A stretch of DNA of 64,000 nt from NCBI RefSeq assembly GCF_030867145.1, contig NC_134428.1, forward strand, positions 25,893,320 through 25,957,319. The letters are read 5' to 3'. This document shows positions 1 through 16,722 of this stretch, piece after piece. Position 1 is the first letter of the stretch, and every line of letters starts with the position of its first letter. Source of the stretch: Opisthocomus hoazin (lineage: Eukaryota > Chordata > Aves > Opisthocomiformes > Opisthocomidae). The translations under genes and the position numbers were made by a program. The notes beneath the pieces were generated by a model. That model did no database searches. It was not told the origin of the DNA and saw only the letters and a list, made by a program, of their open reading frames with translations.

Positions 1-104
1 TGCACGCCGTACGGGCACTGCCGGAACCACCGCAGGCGGTCACCGGCCCCTCGCACACGGACCACCACACAGAGCCACCCACACAGTGTGAAACGGAAAA
101 GCCA
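1..104. other. left edge, downstream of NDUFAB1
   Basis: This short GC-rich stretch lies beyond the NDUFAB1 poly(A) signal. I recognise no exon, RNA gene or repeat in it. In human the equivalent place is the tail-to-tail gap with UBFD1, but UBFD1 is found about 42 kb away here, so a different gene probably lies to the left. Confidence 0.5.
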
Positions 105-283
105 CCGACACAACATGGTCTTACACATTTATTCCTTTTTTTTCTTGGTTTTGAAGGACAACATAGACAGCTTTAAATACAACCTCCAAGCACAACATCC
201 CACCAACAGCAGTGACAGCACTGCGTGTGCGCTGACACTCCTACCCACTGGCACCAGCCCAGTCCTGGCGGTACAGACAGCTC
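105..283 (-). other. NDUFAB1: NDUFAB1 non-coding terminal exon with poly(A) signal
   Basis: On the minus strand a pyrimidine-rich tract ending in CCCTAACAG (acceptor after 284) opens an exon at 283. AATAAA lies at 128-133, followed by T/G-rich sequence, so cleavage near 105-115 is expected. The matching donor GG|GTAAGT follows position 1203, only 20 nt after the NDUFAB1 stop codon at 1223. A junction that close to the stop should not trigger nonsense-mediated decay. The exon 3' boundary is inferred from the signal. Confidence 0.75.
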
Positions 284-506
284 CTGTTAGGGGAGAAGAA
301 AAAAAATAAATCCACATATTTAACATCTCACCAGCTGAGAACTGCCACATTAAAGCATGAAAGACCCGGGTCCGGCAGGGACGAGATGAGCTGAACACCA
401 AGAGCAGGCGTGTGAGGAGTCTCCGGGTCTTTGGAATCGCTCTGACCCTGCCCGGCGAGCAGCGAAGGGGCGCAGCTCCCACTGCCCCCCGAGCCGGGCA
501 CAGCAC

Positions 507-696
507 GGGGGGAGGCCACAGCCCAGGAGCAGGGGGAGGCCGGAGCCCAGGAGCAGGGTGCAGGGGGAGGCCGGAGCACCCAGAGCCCAGGAGCGGGGTG
601 CAGGGGGAGGCCGGAGCACCCAGAGCCCAGGAGCAGGGTGCAGGGGGAGGCCGGAGCCCCCAGAGCCCAGGAGCGGGGTGCAGGGGAAGGCCGGAC
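507..696. repeat. 40-bp minisatellite in the NDUFAB1 3' UTR intron
   Basis: Three near-identical 40-bp units run at 561-600, 601-640 and 641-680, with partial units on both sides. The unit starts CAGGGGGAGGCCGGAGC and carries AGCCCAGGAGC. It is G-rich on the plus strand and keeps several frames open on both strands, so the long frames here are artefacts. It lies in the intron between the stop-codon exon and the non-coding last exon. Confidence 0.9.
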
Positions 697-1222
697 CGCG
701 CAGAAGAACAAACAGGAGCGCGGAGGGACCGGATGCGGCACCTGGCCCGCGGCCACCGGCCCATTTCCCCTGCAGCCCCGGAGCCCCCAGGGCAGCCACC
801 CCAACAACCCTTTCCCACCCGTTTCCTTCCCGGCTGCGGCTGGCAGGGAGGAAACGGCGGCTGTGGGCAGCTGGGCGCCGCGCGACCCCACCCAACCCCC
901 GCCCCGCGCGTGGCCGAGCAGCACCGGGCGGACGGGCTGCAATGACCGGGGTCACCCCGCCGTCTGCGAGGAGACCTGGGGTAACCCGAGCGCCCGCAGA
1001 GCCATGCCGGGCCCCGCCGTGCTCCCGCCAACAGCAGCTGCTGCAGGAAACCACGGCTGCGTCACCCCCTGCCCCCTCCCCGGCGCGCCAGGCTCCCGCC
1101 GGCCATGGAGCCCCACGGCCATGGAGCCCCACGACGCGGCTGCCTCGTGCCTGTGCACGCCGTTGCTCCCCGAGACGCTCCCCAGAGCACGTTTCCACTT
1201 ACCCAGCCTTGAACAACTGTTT

Positions 1223-3112
<1,890 letters not shown>

Positions 3113-3148
3113 GGCAGTAACAGTCCCCCCCGGCCCCCCACCCCACCA

Positions 3149-6100
3149 TCAGGCCGCTCCCGGCTGGGGCTGCCGGTACCGGTAGAGGCAGACGGTGCCA
3201 TCGCGGCAGCCGGCCAGCAGGCAGGCACCGGCTGCGGCCCACCGGGCCAGCACCCAGCCCCCTGCCGGGCCCGGGGCCAGCAGCGCCGTGCAGTGCCCCA
3301 GCAGCAGGTCCCACACGGCCACGGCGCCCGACGTCAGCACGGCGGCGGCGGCGGTGTCCATCACGTCGCCCTCCAGGTACCTGGGGACACACGGATGGGT
3401 CACGGCACTGCCGCTCGCCACGACGCCACCGCGCCGTTTCCCAGAATCGGCTGGTTTGGAACGTGGAAAGTTAACAAGCCAACGTCAGGCGACCGCCGGG
3501 AGCCAGGTTACGGCACCCGTGGCACCCAGTGCGCCCCAGAACCCCGCTGGTGAGGGAACCCTCGCGCAGCCTCGGCGCGGGCTGGCGCGCGGCACGGAGC
3601 CGGGGCCAGCAACCGCTCCCGTCCGCGCGCAGAGGAGCGCGACGACGGAGCGAGCGCGTCGCAAGGCTGCGTCCCCCCGGCTCAGGCTCCCCCGCGCGGG
3701 ACTGGGGCAGGGAGGGCTCGGCTGACTGCGCGCAGCTGCTGTGGGTGCAGGCACCGAGCCCAGCGCGCCCGCAGCCCACAGGCTCGGCGCGTCGAGGAGC
3801 CCCGTTGCAGCATCGCCACCAGCACGCTGTGCAGCCCGCAGCAAAGCGACGCTGCCGCCCGGCACCGGCACCCCGGCGAGCGCAGCCCCTTGCCGCGCGA
3901 GGTCGGTGCGCAGGAGACTGCCCACACCCTCGCCGCGTCCCAGCCCGCGCACGGCATGAACGGCAGCGCCGGCTGCGGCCTCCTTAGCGCCGGCAAAGGG
4001 ACCCTCGCCAGCAGTGCTGCGGGCTCGCCCCACGCCTCTCCCCCCGCCCCCGCGGTACTCGCCTGCCCGCGTGCCCGGGTGGGAGGGCGGAGAAGGTCAC
4101 CCCGGCGCTCCTGGCCGTGCTGGGGTTGAACGCTACCACGCGGAACACGGGGCTCCCACAGGACTCGCTCTCTTTGGCGTGCGGGTGACTTAAAACAACG
4201 AACAGGAGGCCCTGACAGACAGAGGAAAAACACATCACTGAAAAGAACAGCAGGAGGGGAAAACACCCAAAGAACTTTCCAGAAATTTATCGCTACCTCT
4301 CTCTCTCTGCAATCACAGCCCAGGGACAGCGTGCGTTACTTTTTTACTGAATCAATCAGAAATGGGTTCCTGTCCTTGCCGAATCAGAGACAACCCGAAG
4401 CAGAGCTGGCTGCTAAGGGCTGACGCGAGACAGCAGTGACAGCTCGGTGACCCCCTGGATTTAGGCACCCCTCTTTCTGCCTGGAAAAGCTCAACTGGCT
4501 GTAGGATGAGGTGACATTTAAAGTAAAACTTCTGGGCCTCATTTTAATCCCAAGGAGCTTACAAATGTAACGAGAACTCCCCACAACCCAGCTCAGCTGG
4601 CAACAGCAGCTCTGAGAAGAGCCACGGCCGGCACGAAGCACCCTGGGGCGGGCGTGCTGACGAAGGTGCCACAGGGGCTGACTCAAGCCACGGCGATCGG
4701 ACACGACAGTCTCATCCCGAAAGGTGAAATGCTCCCTGGAAACAATCAAATCCTCGATAAACCACTAAAATCCACCTGGAATCACAGCACAGGCGGAAGC
4801 GAACGGGAAAGAATCCTTAGTGGGAATCTCGGTTTTAAACAGGCCCTGTCCTCGGGGGTAGATGTAAATAACGAGAAGCCCAGCCCGGTTCCATCACCAG
4901 GCCGGCAGCGCGGTGGAAGGGGCTCCGCAAGCACCGGCACCAGGCAGCAGCACTTCTGCTTCCCGCGCGCGAGGCGCTGCTGCCCTGGCCCACACTCGGA
5001 CGCCCCACTCTCATTTTGTCTGTACACTGCAGAACGCCACAAATTTGAGGCAGCCAGTGTGGCTTATTCCTCCTACTTCACCTGTCTTCCTTTGAAACAT
5101 CTTCAGAGCACCTAAACAGAGGAGGCATTTCAAGCCGCTCCAGAAACCCCACCCCTCCAAGTCCCCAGCACCGTCAGTCCGTGCAGTCCAGGCACAAACT
5201 GCACGTCCTATTTCGCGTACGTACCGAGTCAGAGTACGCTCGGTGGCAGATCGAAGCTGGGTAGGAGTAACCAACGTGCATCTTCTTCAGCAGCTGGCCT
5301 GTTTTCAGATTCCTGCGTTTGGCGAAAACACAAATTCTGGCTGCATTTCCACCCTCTGTCTGTTATTTTCTAACCACAGCTACACCACTACGCAAGATGG
5401 ACGTAGTTTTGGTTTCACACAAACCAAGCCAAGACAAGGGGCTGCAGGAAGAGATGCAACGAATACAATGCAAAAGCAAGCAGCAGTACCGCAGCACAGC
5501 TCATTCACTCTCTGCCCAACCGTGCGGCAGCTCTGGTGCCGGACCGCAGGCCCTGTGACCGCTGGCACCTCACAGGCACGCCAGCTGCCGCCCGCCGCCC
5601 CGCGCAACGCCCGCAGCCAGCCGTTACAGCCCCCGCGGGCGCCTGCAGGCCACATCACCTAACGGCAAAGGAGCCACTGACCAAACGATGACGCTGTTCA
5701 CTGCGGTGCTGCCCACCAAGGCGTCTCTCATCCCCTCCACTTCAGCGAAAGCTAAAACAGTTTCTTCGGGGGGCATCAAAGTCTGTCCGTCCTTGCTCCT
5801 GAACAGCAGATCAGCGAGTGAGAAAAGGCAGTCGCAACACTAAGCACGTGTTCTGTACTCAGCACAGCGCCAGGAAGAAGAGGAACCTGACGCTTTCCTG
5901 CGTCCGGGACGATTCCTTACTCTTCTTCCACCCGCCACGCTGAGACCCCCCCCAGACCAGCAGGCTCACCTTCCCGTCTCCGAGAGCGACACTATCTCCA
6001 CTTGCTGCTCGTGCACGGTCCTGCTGCTGCTGACCAGCCTCCTCTCCTTCAGCCCAAGAACTGCTTTTATATTTCCAGTTTTCACTAGCGATTGCCTGAA

Positions 6101-9100
6101 TGAGTCACTCTCAGGAGAATAAAGCAAGAGCCTAGATTGAGAGAAGAGCACGCCTAATGACAGCAGGAAGCACAACGCAGACAGGCCACAGCATATTGTC
6201 CTGGGGTCGGCCAGGACAGGGTTAATTTTCACCAGGTGCCAGGAGCGGACGCAGCCGGGCGGGCTGACCCACCCTGGCCAGACAGAACAGGGTACTCGAC
6301 ACCGTCTGCCGCCATGCTGGGTTCGGGGGGCTGGCCGGGGGGAAAGCAGTCCCGGCTCGGGAGCGCGCGGGGCACCGGCGGTGAGAGCTGCTCTGTGCGT
6401 TTCGCTGTTTGTGTTGTGTATTCTCCTTATCAGCACCGTTGTTGTTACTGTTTGCTTCGTTTGCTGCTCTGTTAAACTGCCCTTATCCCGACCCACCAGT
6501 TTTTTGCCTTTTTCTTTCCACTCTCCTCCCCACCCCAGCGGGGGGAGGGGCAATAGAATGACCACGTGGCCCTTTTGTTGCCGGCCACGGCCAAACTACA
6601 ACACATATAAAAATACGCGCATGTTTAAACAGTCTGCCACCTCCAGGGGCAAAACAGCAAGCCCGTATAGTTGATTTTTAGAAATCCCTTCCATATTTTC
6701 CAACTGTTAGAGCAACTGAGCAAGTGGCGCATTAGTAAGAGCTAATTTCAACCACTACACAAGAGGAGAGTTAAGCCACGGCTATTCAGGGTGTAAAGCG
6801 CTAGTAAGAAGTAAATACACCACCTTATTTCTCCAATCTCCAAATCTCCCAGTGCTACACAGACGAGATTACAGGTGTCTGGCAGAGGAACGATCTGTAT
6901 TACAGGAATCTAGGACAGCAAAACAAGAATTCAGTGTCACCCACAACGTCCCTTTGACTTTATTCCCATTTTCTAGAGTGTTTCAAGTGAAATGACACGG
7001 AGCAGAACTAATTTTCAGATCCATATGAAGAAGCACACTTAGGTGTCTGTTGATATGAGAGACCAAAAGTGTCTCCAGGGAGTGTAAGGGGAAAGAGCAC
7101 AGGTCAGTGGCTTGCAGCCACCACTCAGTACACGAAGCAGGCAGCACGCGACCACACGAGCTACTGGCCTTCTCCATCAGCAGTGCAAATCATTCTCTGA
7201 TGGAATGAAAAATTTACGCCACCTAAAGAACCTACCTTGCACTCCAGACTGCAGGCTCCTTGTATCTCAGGAACTAACAGACCAGGACAAGAAAGTTACC
7301 CTAAATTCTAGAAATAAGGACTGTGCTCGTACCTCTCCGAGCTGCCAAGCGTAGACCTTTCCCCAGCGGTCGGATGCCAGAGGCTTCCAGAGGGAGACAG
7401 AGCTCTCACAAGCAGTCACCACCCACAGCTCTCTGCTGCCGGCTGCTTCCCACCACATGCTACTCACATCCACAGCGCAGGAACTCGAAGAATCCTGTCC
7501 AAAACAAAACAGCGCTGGTTTTCTTCTGACAGACATCGTTAACCTGGAGGTTCAGCCTGAGAAAAACGCTTGACATTCAGTGTGATGAGAATTTGAGGCT
7601 AAAACTCAGCGCTTACGATGTGTAATTTCGAGCGAAGTGCCAGTAAGGCACCAAGGAAAACCAGCCTGGGGGGTTTCACCCTCAGAGCAGCAAACGTACC
7701 CGCTCACTTCACAGAAATCTCTTCTCCTTTGCAATGACAGGGACTCGGCAGCGCCTGGCGCTGGGACAGGACTGGGGGTACCGCGGCACAGCCACAACAA
7801 GGTCCAAGTGCCACCTACTTGCAGTCACACACTTGCTTCCCTTGTTGCACAAACGCGAGACAGGACTTGTTGTGCACAGACCGAGTTTAACAGTGAACAA
7901 AGCAAGGGCCTTCTCTTCTCCCTTGCAAAAAAGCTTTCAGCTTCAGCCGTGTTGTTGCTGGCTGGTTACGCTAAGCCCCCAGGCTTGCTTCTGGAGCAAA
8001 ACTTTGCACTTTGCTTCAGAAAAGCTAGAGGTGACCCAGCCCCTGGCAAGCTCATTTGGAGTTCACTGGGCTTTCCCACAGACGTTGCTTCTTTGCCTTC
8101 CAACCAGTTTCTCCCCGCTGCAAGACAGAGGACAGTGGAGGGACACCGCTGCAAGAAGAGCCGATGGCTCAGCTGTGCAAACAGTCCCGGGCAAGATTTG
8201 CCTTGGTCACAGCCTGTGCAATCAAGGCTCCGTTCCAGAACAGTGTGAAAATCAACACGTGTATTTGGCAGCGTTCCTCACAGCGTTACTGCGTGCCTGA
8301 AACGGGGACAGGAGGCCACCGGTGCCACGGGGCAGGCAACAGGGGGACAAGGGCAATTTCACCTGGGTCTGACGGAAAACGCAGCAGTTCTGTTTGTTAA
8401 GACATTTGCATGTGCTTAGACATTCATTATTCAGCAACAAACGCTGAAATCCTTGATCAGTCAAAAGGAGCTATACAGCAATCTAACCTTTCAGCATGCT
8501 TTACCACAAGTGAAGACAGAACTGCCCAAACTGGACAGCAGTCTGTTTTGTTCAGTTAGCCATTCTGCACTTTCTACTGCATTTTTGTTAAACTTGGTAC
8601 TAAAGAGCTGCTACTGACTCAGTAAACAACGATCCAGTGTTATCCCACCTTCAGCTTTGATACAAGCTGCAAGCTCTCTTCACTCAGGCCATCAAGCAGT
8701 ACCGGAGTCAACTGTTCTGCTACATCTTCTTTCTGCACAAACAAGAAAGCAATGAGGATAATTAAACTCCGAAATTACATTCAGCACCTACAAGAATGAG
8801 GCAGAAGCACGAGTTCACTCTGCACGCAGCTACTGGACTGCTACGGCAGGAGCACGTCTTTTCGTACTTGCATGTCTCTGAAAAACCAGAGATCCCAGAC
8901 AGGCTATTCCCTGGTTTCACCTGAATATTGGCTTTTGCTGCCACTGCGCATCTCACCCTCCTCCCAGCACCCATCCGCATGAGAGGCATTTAACCTCCTT
9001 TACCAAATCCTAGCTGAAAATTTTCCTTAAGGCAGACCAACCCGACGTGGGTACCAGAAACTTTTTGTTCAGGTACACATTTCAAACGTGCATCCTGCAG

Positions 9101-12100
9101 CAAGCATCGAAACCCTCATCTCCAGCGTCACCAAACAGGATTTCAAAGAATTTGCTTTTGAGGTCAAAAGACCTGAGGCAACAGATGAACACCAAACATT
9201 TACCAAGGCAGCTAAAAAACACCGTGCAGGGCTGGCACGCAAAGAGGTCTTTCCCCTGAAGTCAGGTGAGACTCTGGAGAGGGGGATTCGCCCACAAACC
9301 CACTGGCTTAGCACCCCTGGCAAAGAGGACAGCTTGCTACCTGTTCAGGAGAAGCTCTGCAGGATCTCTGCTGCTTGCTCTCTGACTGCTGATGCTTCTC
9401 CAAGGCCACAGCCTCATCAGGTTTATCACTGGGACCGCTTTCAGCATCTAAAGGAAATGTTGTACCTTGTTCCTCCTCTCTTCTAGCAGATCCTGCACCA
9501 CAGCTGTCCAAGTGCAGCGGAACGGCGGAGCCTCGGCATTTGCCATCACCCACGACCGCGGCAGACGCTCCTTGGGAGGAAGGCAGGCTCGCGTGCGAGG
9601 GAGGTGCAGAAGGTGTACCGGGGAAGACCTCACCGCGCACCGACGGTAACACAGCCGGGGTTGCACCCACGACAGGGAAAACCGACGAGGAAATCTGAGA
9701 CTCGGGCTGAGTGGGAGCACCAGCGAAGACAGTCCCCATGGGAGTAAACAGCAATTCACGGGTGGAAAGCTCCTTCTTGGAAGCTGGGCTTTCTACGTGA
9801 GGTAACTCGGGCAGTCCACTTCTGAAAGGTGAACTCAAATCACTTTTGAGTCCTTTTTCTTCCAGATTCATTTGGGCATCCTCTGAAGCCGCACCATGTC
9901 CAGACACACTAGGAACGAAAACCTCCAAGTCATTCACAGGGGAAGATTCTAATTTCTCAAGTTTTAGTAGTCCAAATTCCTCATCCGGAAGGTGAAAGTC
10001 CCTGACACCCAGTCTGGAGGCCAGCCACTGGAGACTGCGGAAGGAGAAGAGAGAGCCGCAAGCATCGGGGTCCACGGCAGGGAGGCCAAGAGAAGCCGGA
10101 CCCTCTGAACCCGGCGGATAGCTACGTCCTCTTTTGCTGTCATCTAGACAAAGAAAAACACAACGATATGAGAACATCACATCATAAAACAACCAGCAGC
10201 TAGCTTTTCAGAATCTCTCATCCAGAGGGTCACGCTAATCTATTTTCAAAAAAAGCCATCTCCATCTTAAGACATGGCAGTGGCACTTTTCTGGAAAGAC
10301 ATTACACTCTGCATTGCTCCGCACCGAGCCTCTGGCTCAAACGTCATTGCCCAAGGCTGCCAGAACCGACCGAGTGCTCGGTCCGTTTGTCTGGTTTGGT
10401 TTTCCCCCAACACTTTCTCTTTTCACTGTACTCACGGACCCTCAGACTCTAATGCTACTCTTTGCGTTTCAGACTTGTCAGCACTAAAAAACCCCAAAAT
10501 CATTAACATGCAGACTTCGTTGGAGACACAGGGATTTCCACCCATGTGCTGGGAATCAGGTCTAAGGTGCAGAACCTCTGCCCCAACAGCAAAGCAGCTT
10601 CAGAAGCTCTCAGCCCTGCTCCTCACCCATGCATGGCTCTTCACTCCCCACCGCTGGGCTGAAGCAGAAGTTTCTGGAATTGTGCAAGGAACATGGGCAC
10701 CACAATCATCTGTATTTTTAAAAAAGCTCTCGTCTTTAAAAAAAAAAAAGTGTTAACCAATCTAAGATTTTTTTGAATAAAAAAATACAGCAGGGTGTGA
10801 ACAGCAGTGCACGCACTCTCCTGCCTTGCCCTCGGGCTCTGGTTTTAGGGACGGCTCGTACCTGACAAAGTACCTTTGGAGACTTGGCTGGCCCTCTGCC
10901 TGCCAGAGGAACGCAGGGAGCGGCGCGGGGCGACACGGAGCGCCAGGAGCTGCTCAGCCCTGCGGGCTCCTTGCACGTGCTGGTTCTTGACACGCTCTGC
11001 TGGAGGTTTAGCAGCTGGAGACACAGTTAAGCTGGCTTCCAGATCTCCTAGATGGCTGGCAAAAGTTTCATTCCCTGGGGCCAGAGACTCGCTGTTCTGG
11101 AGCGGAGTCTGAACCGGTTCTAACAGAGTCTTACGGCACTGGCCAGGCACTTGGCTTCCTCCAGGAGGAGGATCGGCGCTCGGCAGCTGTGCGGCGCCAG
11201 CCACTGCTGTCCCTCCTGACCCGAGAGCTGCAGCAGCAGACAGTCCTCTCTCGGCTGAAGATGGGTTTTCGTGTTCAGCTTCACAGTTTTCCTTTTCATT
11301 CTGACACTCACTTGGCAGCAGACTACTGCTTTCCCTTGTCGTTCTGAGACCCAAACTCTCTCCAGGTTCCTGTGACACTTGGTGCACCGGGGGTTTGCAG
11401 GCAGACTTTCTTCTTCCCTTTTGCCTCCTCTGTGATGGTCTCTGATCTTGCTTCGTGTCAGTGATACTGTCTTGAGAAATCGATCCAAGTGAAGCGCTGC
11501 TGCCGCTGGACGCAGGAGGAGACTTCTGAGGACTGCTTGAATTTGCTGGATCATTTTCTGCACTGAGAAAAGGGAGCAGCGCGACCGCTGACTCCAAATC
11601 ACTCCCAGCTCTCTCCTGGGAAGGACGATCTGCATTTGCATCTTTCTGCTTGCACTTGCTTCGTTGACCTTTCTTGCTTCTGCCCAGCTGGCTGAGAATT
11701 ACAGCATCGAGGTCCACTTTCCTCTGGCAATTCGACATGCGTCGAGTCGTCCTGACGTAATATTCAACCGGGAACAGAAGCCCTTCAACCACCGTGCAAG
11801 AGTTCAGTGCGCTTTCGGGAGCTGTCGCCTTTTCTGCGTGAGGAAGTCCTGACTGAATTTCAAGCTGTTGATTCTCCAGCAGTTCTTCAGCATTGCCCAG
11901 AGCAAGATCTGCAGGAAAGGGATTTAGGCTGTTAGTGCCACTTTCATTTCCTTTGTGTCTTTTGCTCTCGTTAGTCACAGCGTCATTGCCATCTGCGGGC
12001 AATGCTTCATTTTCTGACATGAAATCCAAGAGCCGACATAATTCTCCCCCATCTTCACACATGCTCTCACCCTCCGTTTGTTTTGTTGTACTGGAGGATT

Positions 12101-13549
12101 CTTCTCCTCCCTCACGACTGGTGTCCAGTAAAGCAGAGTCACTGGTCTCCGAGCATGGCGGCGCAGGCTCATGGTCACCCGAGGCGGCCACGGCACCCGG
12201 GGACGCAGCCTGCCCGGCACCGCTGCCGTCCCTCCGCACGCAGGGGAGCAGCGCGGGCGCTGCTGCAGGGACGCTGTCACTGAGCGTGTCTTGTGCAGCT
12301 CCTAGTGCTGCGTCCGGAGGAGTGAAACCGTTCTCCTCTCCCTGCACAGGCGCTGCTCTGGACGCTCCTTGAGCCTTTTCCTCGGTGTTCGAGAGGCTGC
12401 TTCGCCTGAAGACTGGTGATCGAAGTTGCTCCATACTGGCCATTTGATTTTTCGCCATCTCACCAGCGTTGATTGGATGCACACCAGGCGCCGACTCCTT
12501 TTTCTCTGATACCAGAGCCTTCGTTCGCCTCCTCAGCTTCATCAAGCTTCTGGAGGTCTGGGGTTTTTTCTCCTCAGGGGCAGGCTTAACGACTGCACTG
12601 CACCAGCTCTCCTGGCTAGCCTGTAGGCTTTCTGCCCGTGAGCTGCCCTGCGGGCTGACCTCACTCCTGGAGGCTTCAGGAACGTGTCTGAACATGACAG
12701 AGGTTGTCCTGTCTGTGCCAGGATCCGAGCAGGCGCTGGTCTGTACCTGAGAGGTTCCACGCCTGTCTGCGCTAGGAGACGCGCAATCTCTAGGACCTGT
12801 GGGAACAACGTCAGACGCGTAAAGGCCTCCCAGCAAGGTCCCATCCGGGAACATCATCGCACAGCGAGACGGGACGGCTTTGCTGGGGGGAAAGAGGGGG
12901 GTCCTGCAGCGGGGACCGGGCCGCGCGACAGAACCGGTGCGGAGGAGGGGAGGGGGACGCTGCTGTGCGACTGAAGAGCGGGGCCGGAGGCAGGGCCGGA
13001 GCGGGGCCAGAGGGGCCGGGGGCAGGGCCGGAGGGGCCGGGGGAGCCCGCAACGGGGCGGGCAGCGGGGCTGGGCTCCGGGGAGGGGGCACCGACCGGGC
13101 CGGGCAGCGCGGGGCGGGCAGTGGGGCCCGCCGGACGGCTCCTACCTGCGGGGCTCCGCTGCCGCCGGCCTCCTCCCGCCGCCGGGCCCTGGCCGTGGCT
13201 CCGCGCCCGCTCAGCTCGCCGCGCCCGCTGCGGACACAACGCGGGCGGGGGGCTGGCACCGGGCTCCCGGTACCCCCCCCCCGCGCCCCGCCGGCCCCCG
13301 GCCCGCTCACCCGCAGCCGGCTGACGGTCTCGCTGTACTCCCTCCGCAGCAGCGCCAGCTTCTCCCTCAGCTGCAAGACACAACGCGCCGCCATGGCACC
13401 GCCGCCCCGCACCGCCCGGCCCGGCCCGGCCCGGCCCCGCACCGCACCGCCCCGCTCCGCACCTTCTCCTTCTCGGCGCCGCTGAGGGCCCCCGCGCCCG
13501 CCGGTCCCTCCGCGCCCGCCGGTCCCTCCGCGCCCGCCGGCTCCGCCAT
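3149..13549 (-). CDS. PALB2: partner and localizer of BRCA2 (PALB2)
   Basis: Thirteen coding exons on the minus strand: 13463-13549, 13311-13370, 13146-13227, 10862-12796, 9341-10143, 8649-8732, 7333-7494, 6824-6909, 5970-6131, 5682-5798, 5225-5312, 4063-4211 and 3149-3380. They give 1348 residues (human 1186). PALB2 bridges BRCA1 and BRCA2 in nuclear homologous recombination. The N-terminal coiled coil that binds BRCA1 ([11 protein letters not shown]) is at about 30-50. The chromatin-association motif ([20 protein letters not shown]) is near 410-450. The C-terminal WD40 propeller that binds BRCA2 fills roughly the last 330 residues. Exons 2, 7-11 and 12 have the lengths I recall for human; exon 4 is much longer (1935 against 1473 nt). 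Intron 12 has a GC donor (GGCAG|GCGAGT). The KEAP1-binding ETGE motif is not present. In-frame ATGs upstream, at 13717 and about 13606, could extend the N terminus; 13549 is chosen by homology. Confidence 0.97.
6197..6603 (+). mobile_element. solo LTR of an avian endogenous retrovirus (fossil)
   Basis: A 407-bp element begins TGTCCTGGGG and ends CTACAACA. It is flanked by a perfect 5-bp duplication, CATAT, at 6192-6196 and 6604-6608. From memory it resembles LTRs common in Neoaves, with a GGGTTAATTTTC block near the 5' end, a pyrimidine-rich stretch around CCACCCCAGCGGGG, and a GGCCAAACTACAACA end. The 5-bp duplication fits an ERVL-type integrase. No internal retroviral region is present. It lies in PALB2 intron 8, antisense to the gene. 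It differs clearly from the consensus as I remember it, so it is not recent, but a single LTR cannot be dated by LTR-LTR divergence. Confidence 0.8.
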
Positions 13550-13715
13550 GGCCGCCGGGGCCTGCGCGGCCGCCTCCCGCGGGAAGCACGGGCCGGGAGT
13601 CCCCATGGCAACCGGGCCGCCGTAGGCCGCGCGCGCGGCGGAAGCGCTCGGGCTGGCGGGAGGAAGTGACGCGACGGAAGCCGGGAGCGGCTGGCGCGGA
13701 AGCGGCGGTGCCGCC
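13550..13715. promoter_or_regulatory. bidirectional PALB2/DCTN5 promoter with ETS/CRE-like sites
   Basis: Only 166 bp separate the annotated PALB2 (-) and DCTN5 (+) start codons. The interval is CpG-rich and lacks a TATA box. ETS-type cores occur as CGGAAG near 13639, 13675 and 13697, and a composite GGAAGTGACG lies at about 13663-13672, matching ETS plus a CRE half-site. ETS clusters are common in bidirectional CpG promoters. Factor binding is inferred. Confidence 0.8.

Positions 13716-16722
<3,007 letters not shown>

Noticed and set aside
10739-10750. A-rich run in PALB2 intron 4 as a processed-copy tail
   Set aside because: It is only about 11 bases long with no upstream gene-like sequence; an ordinary homopolymer.
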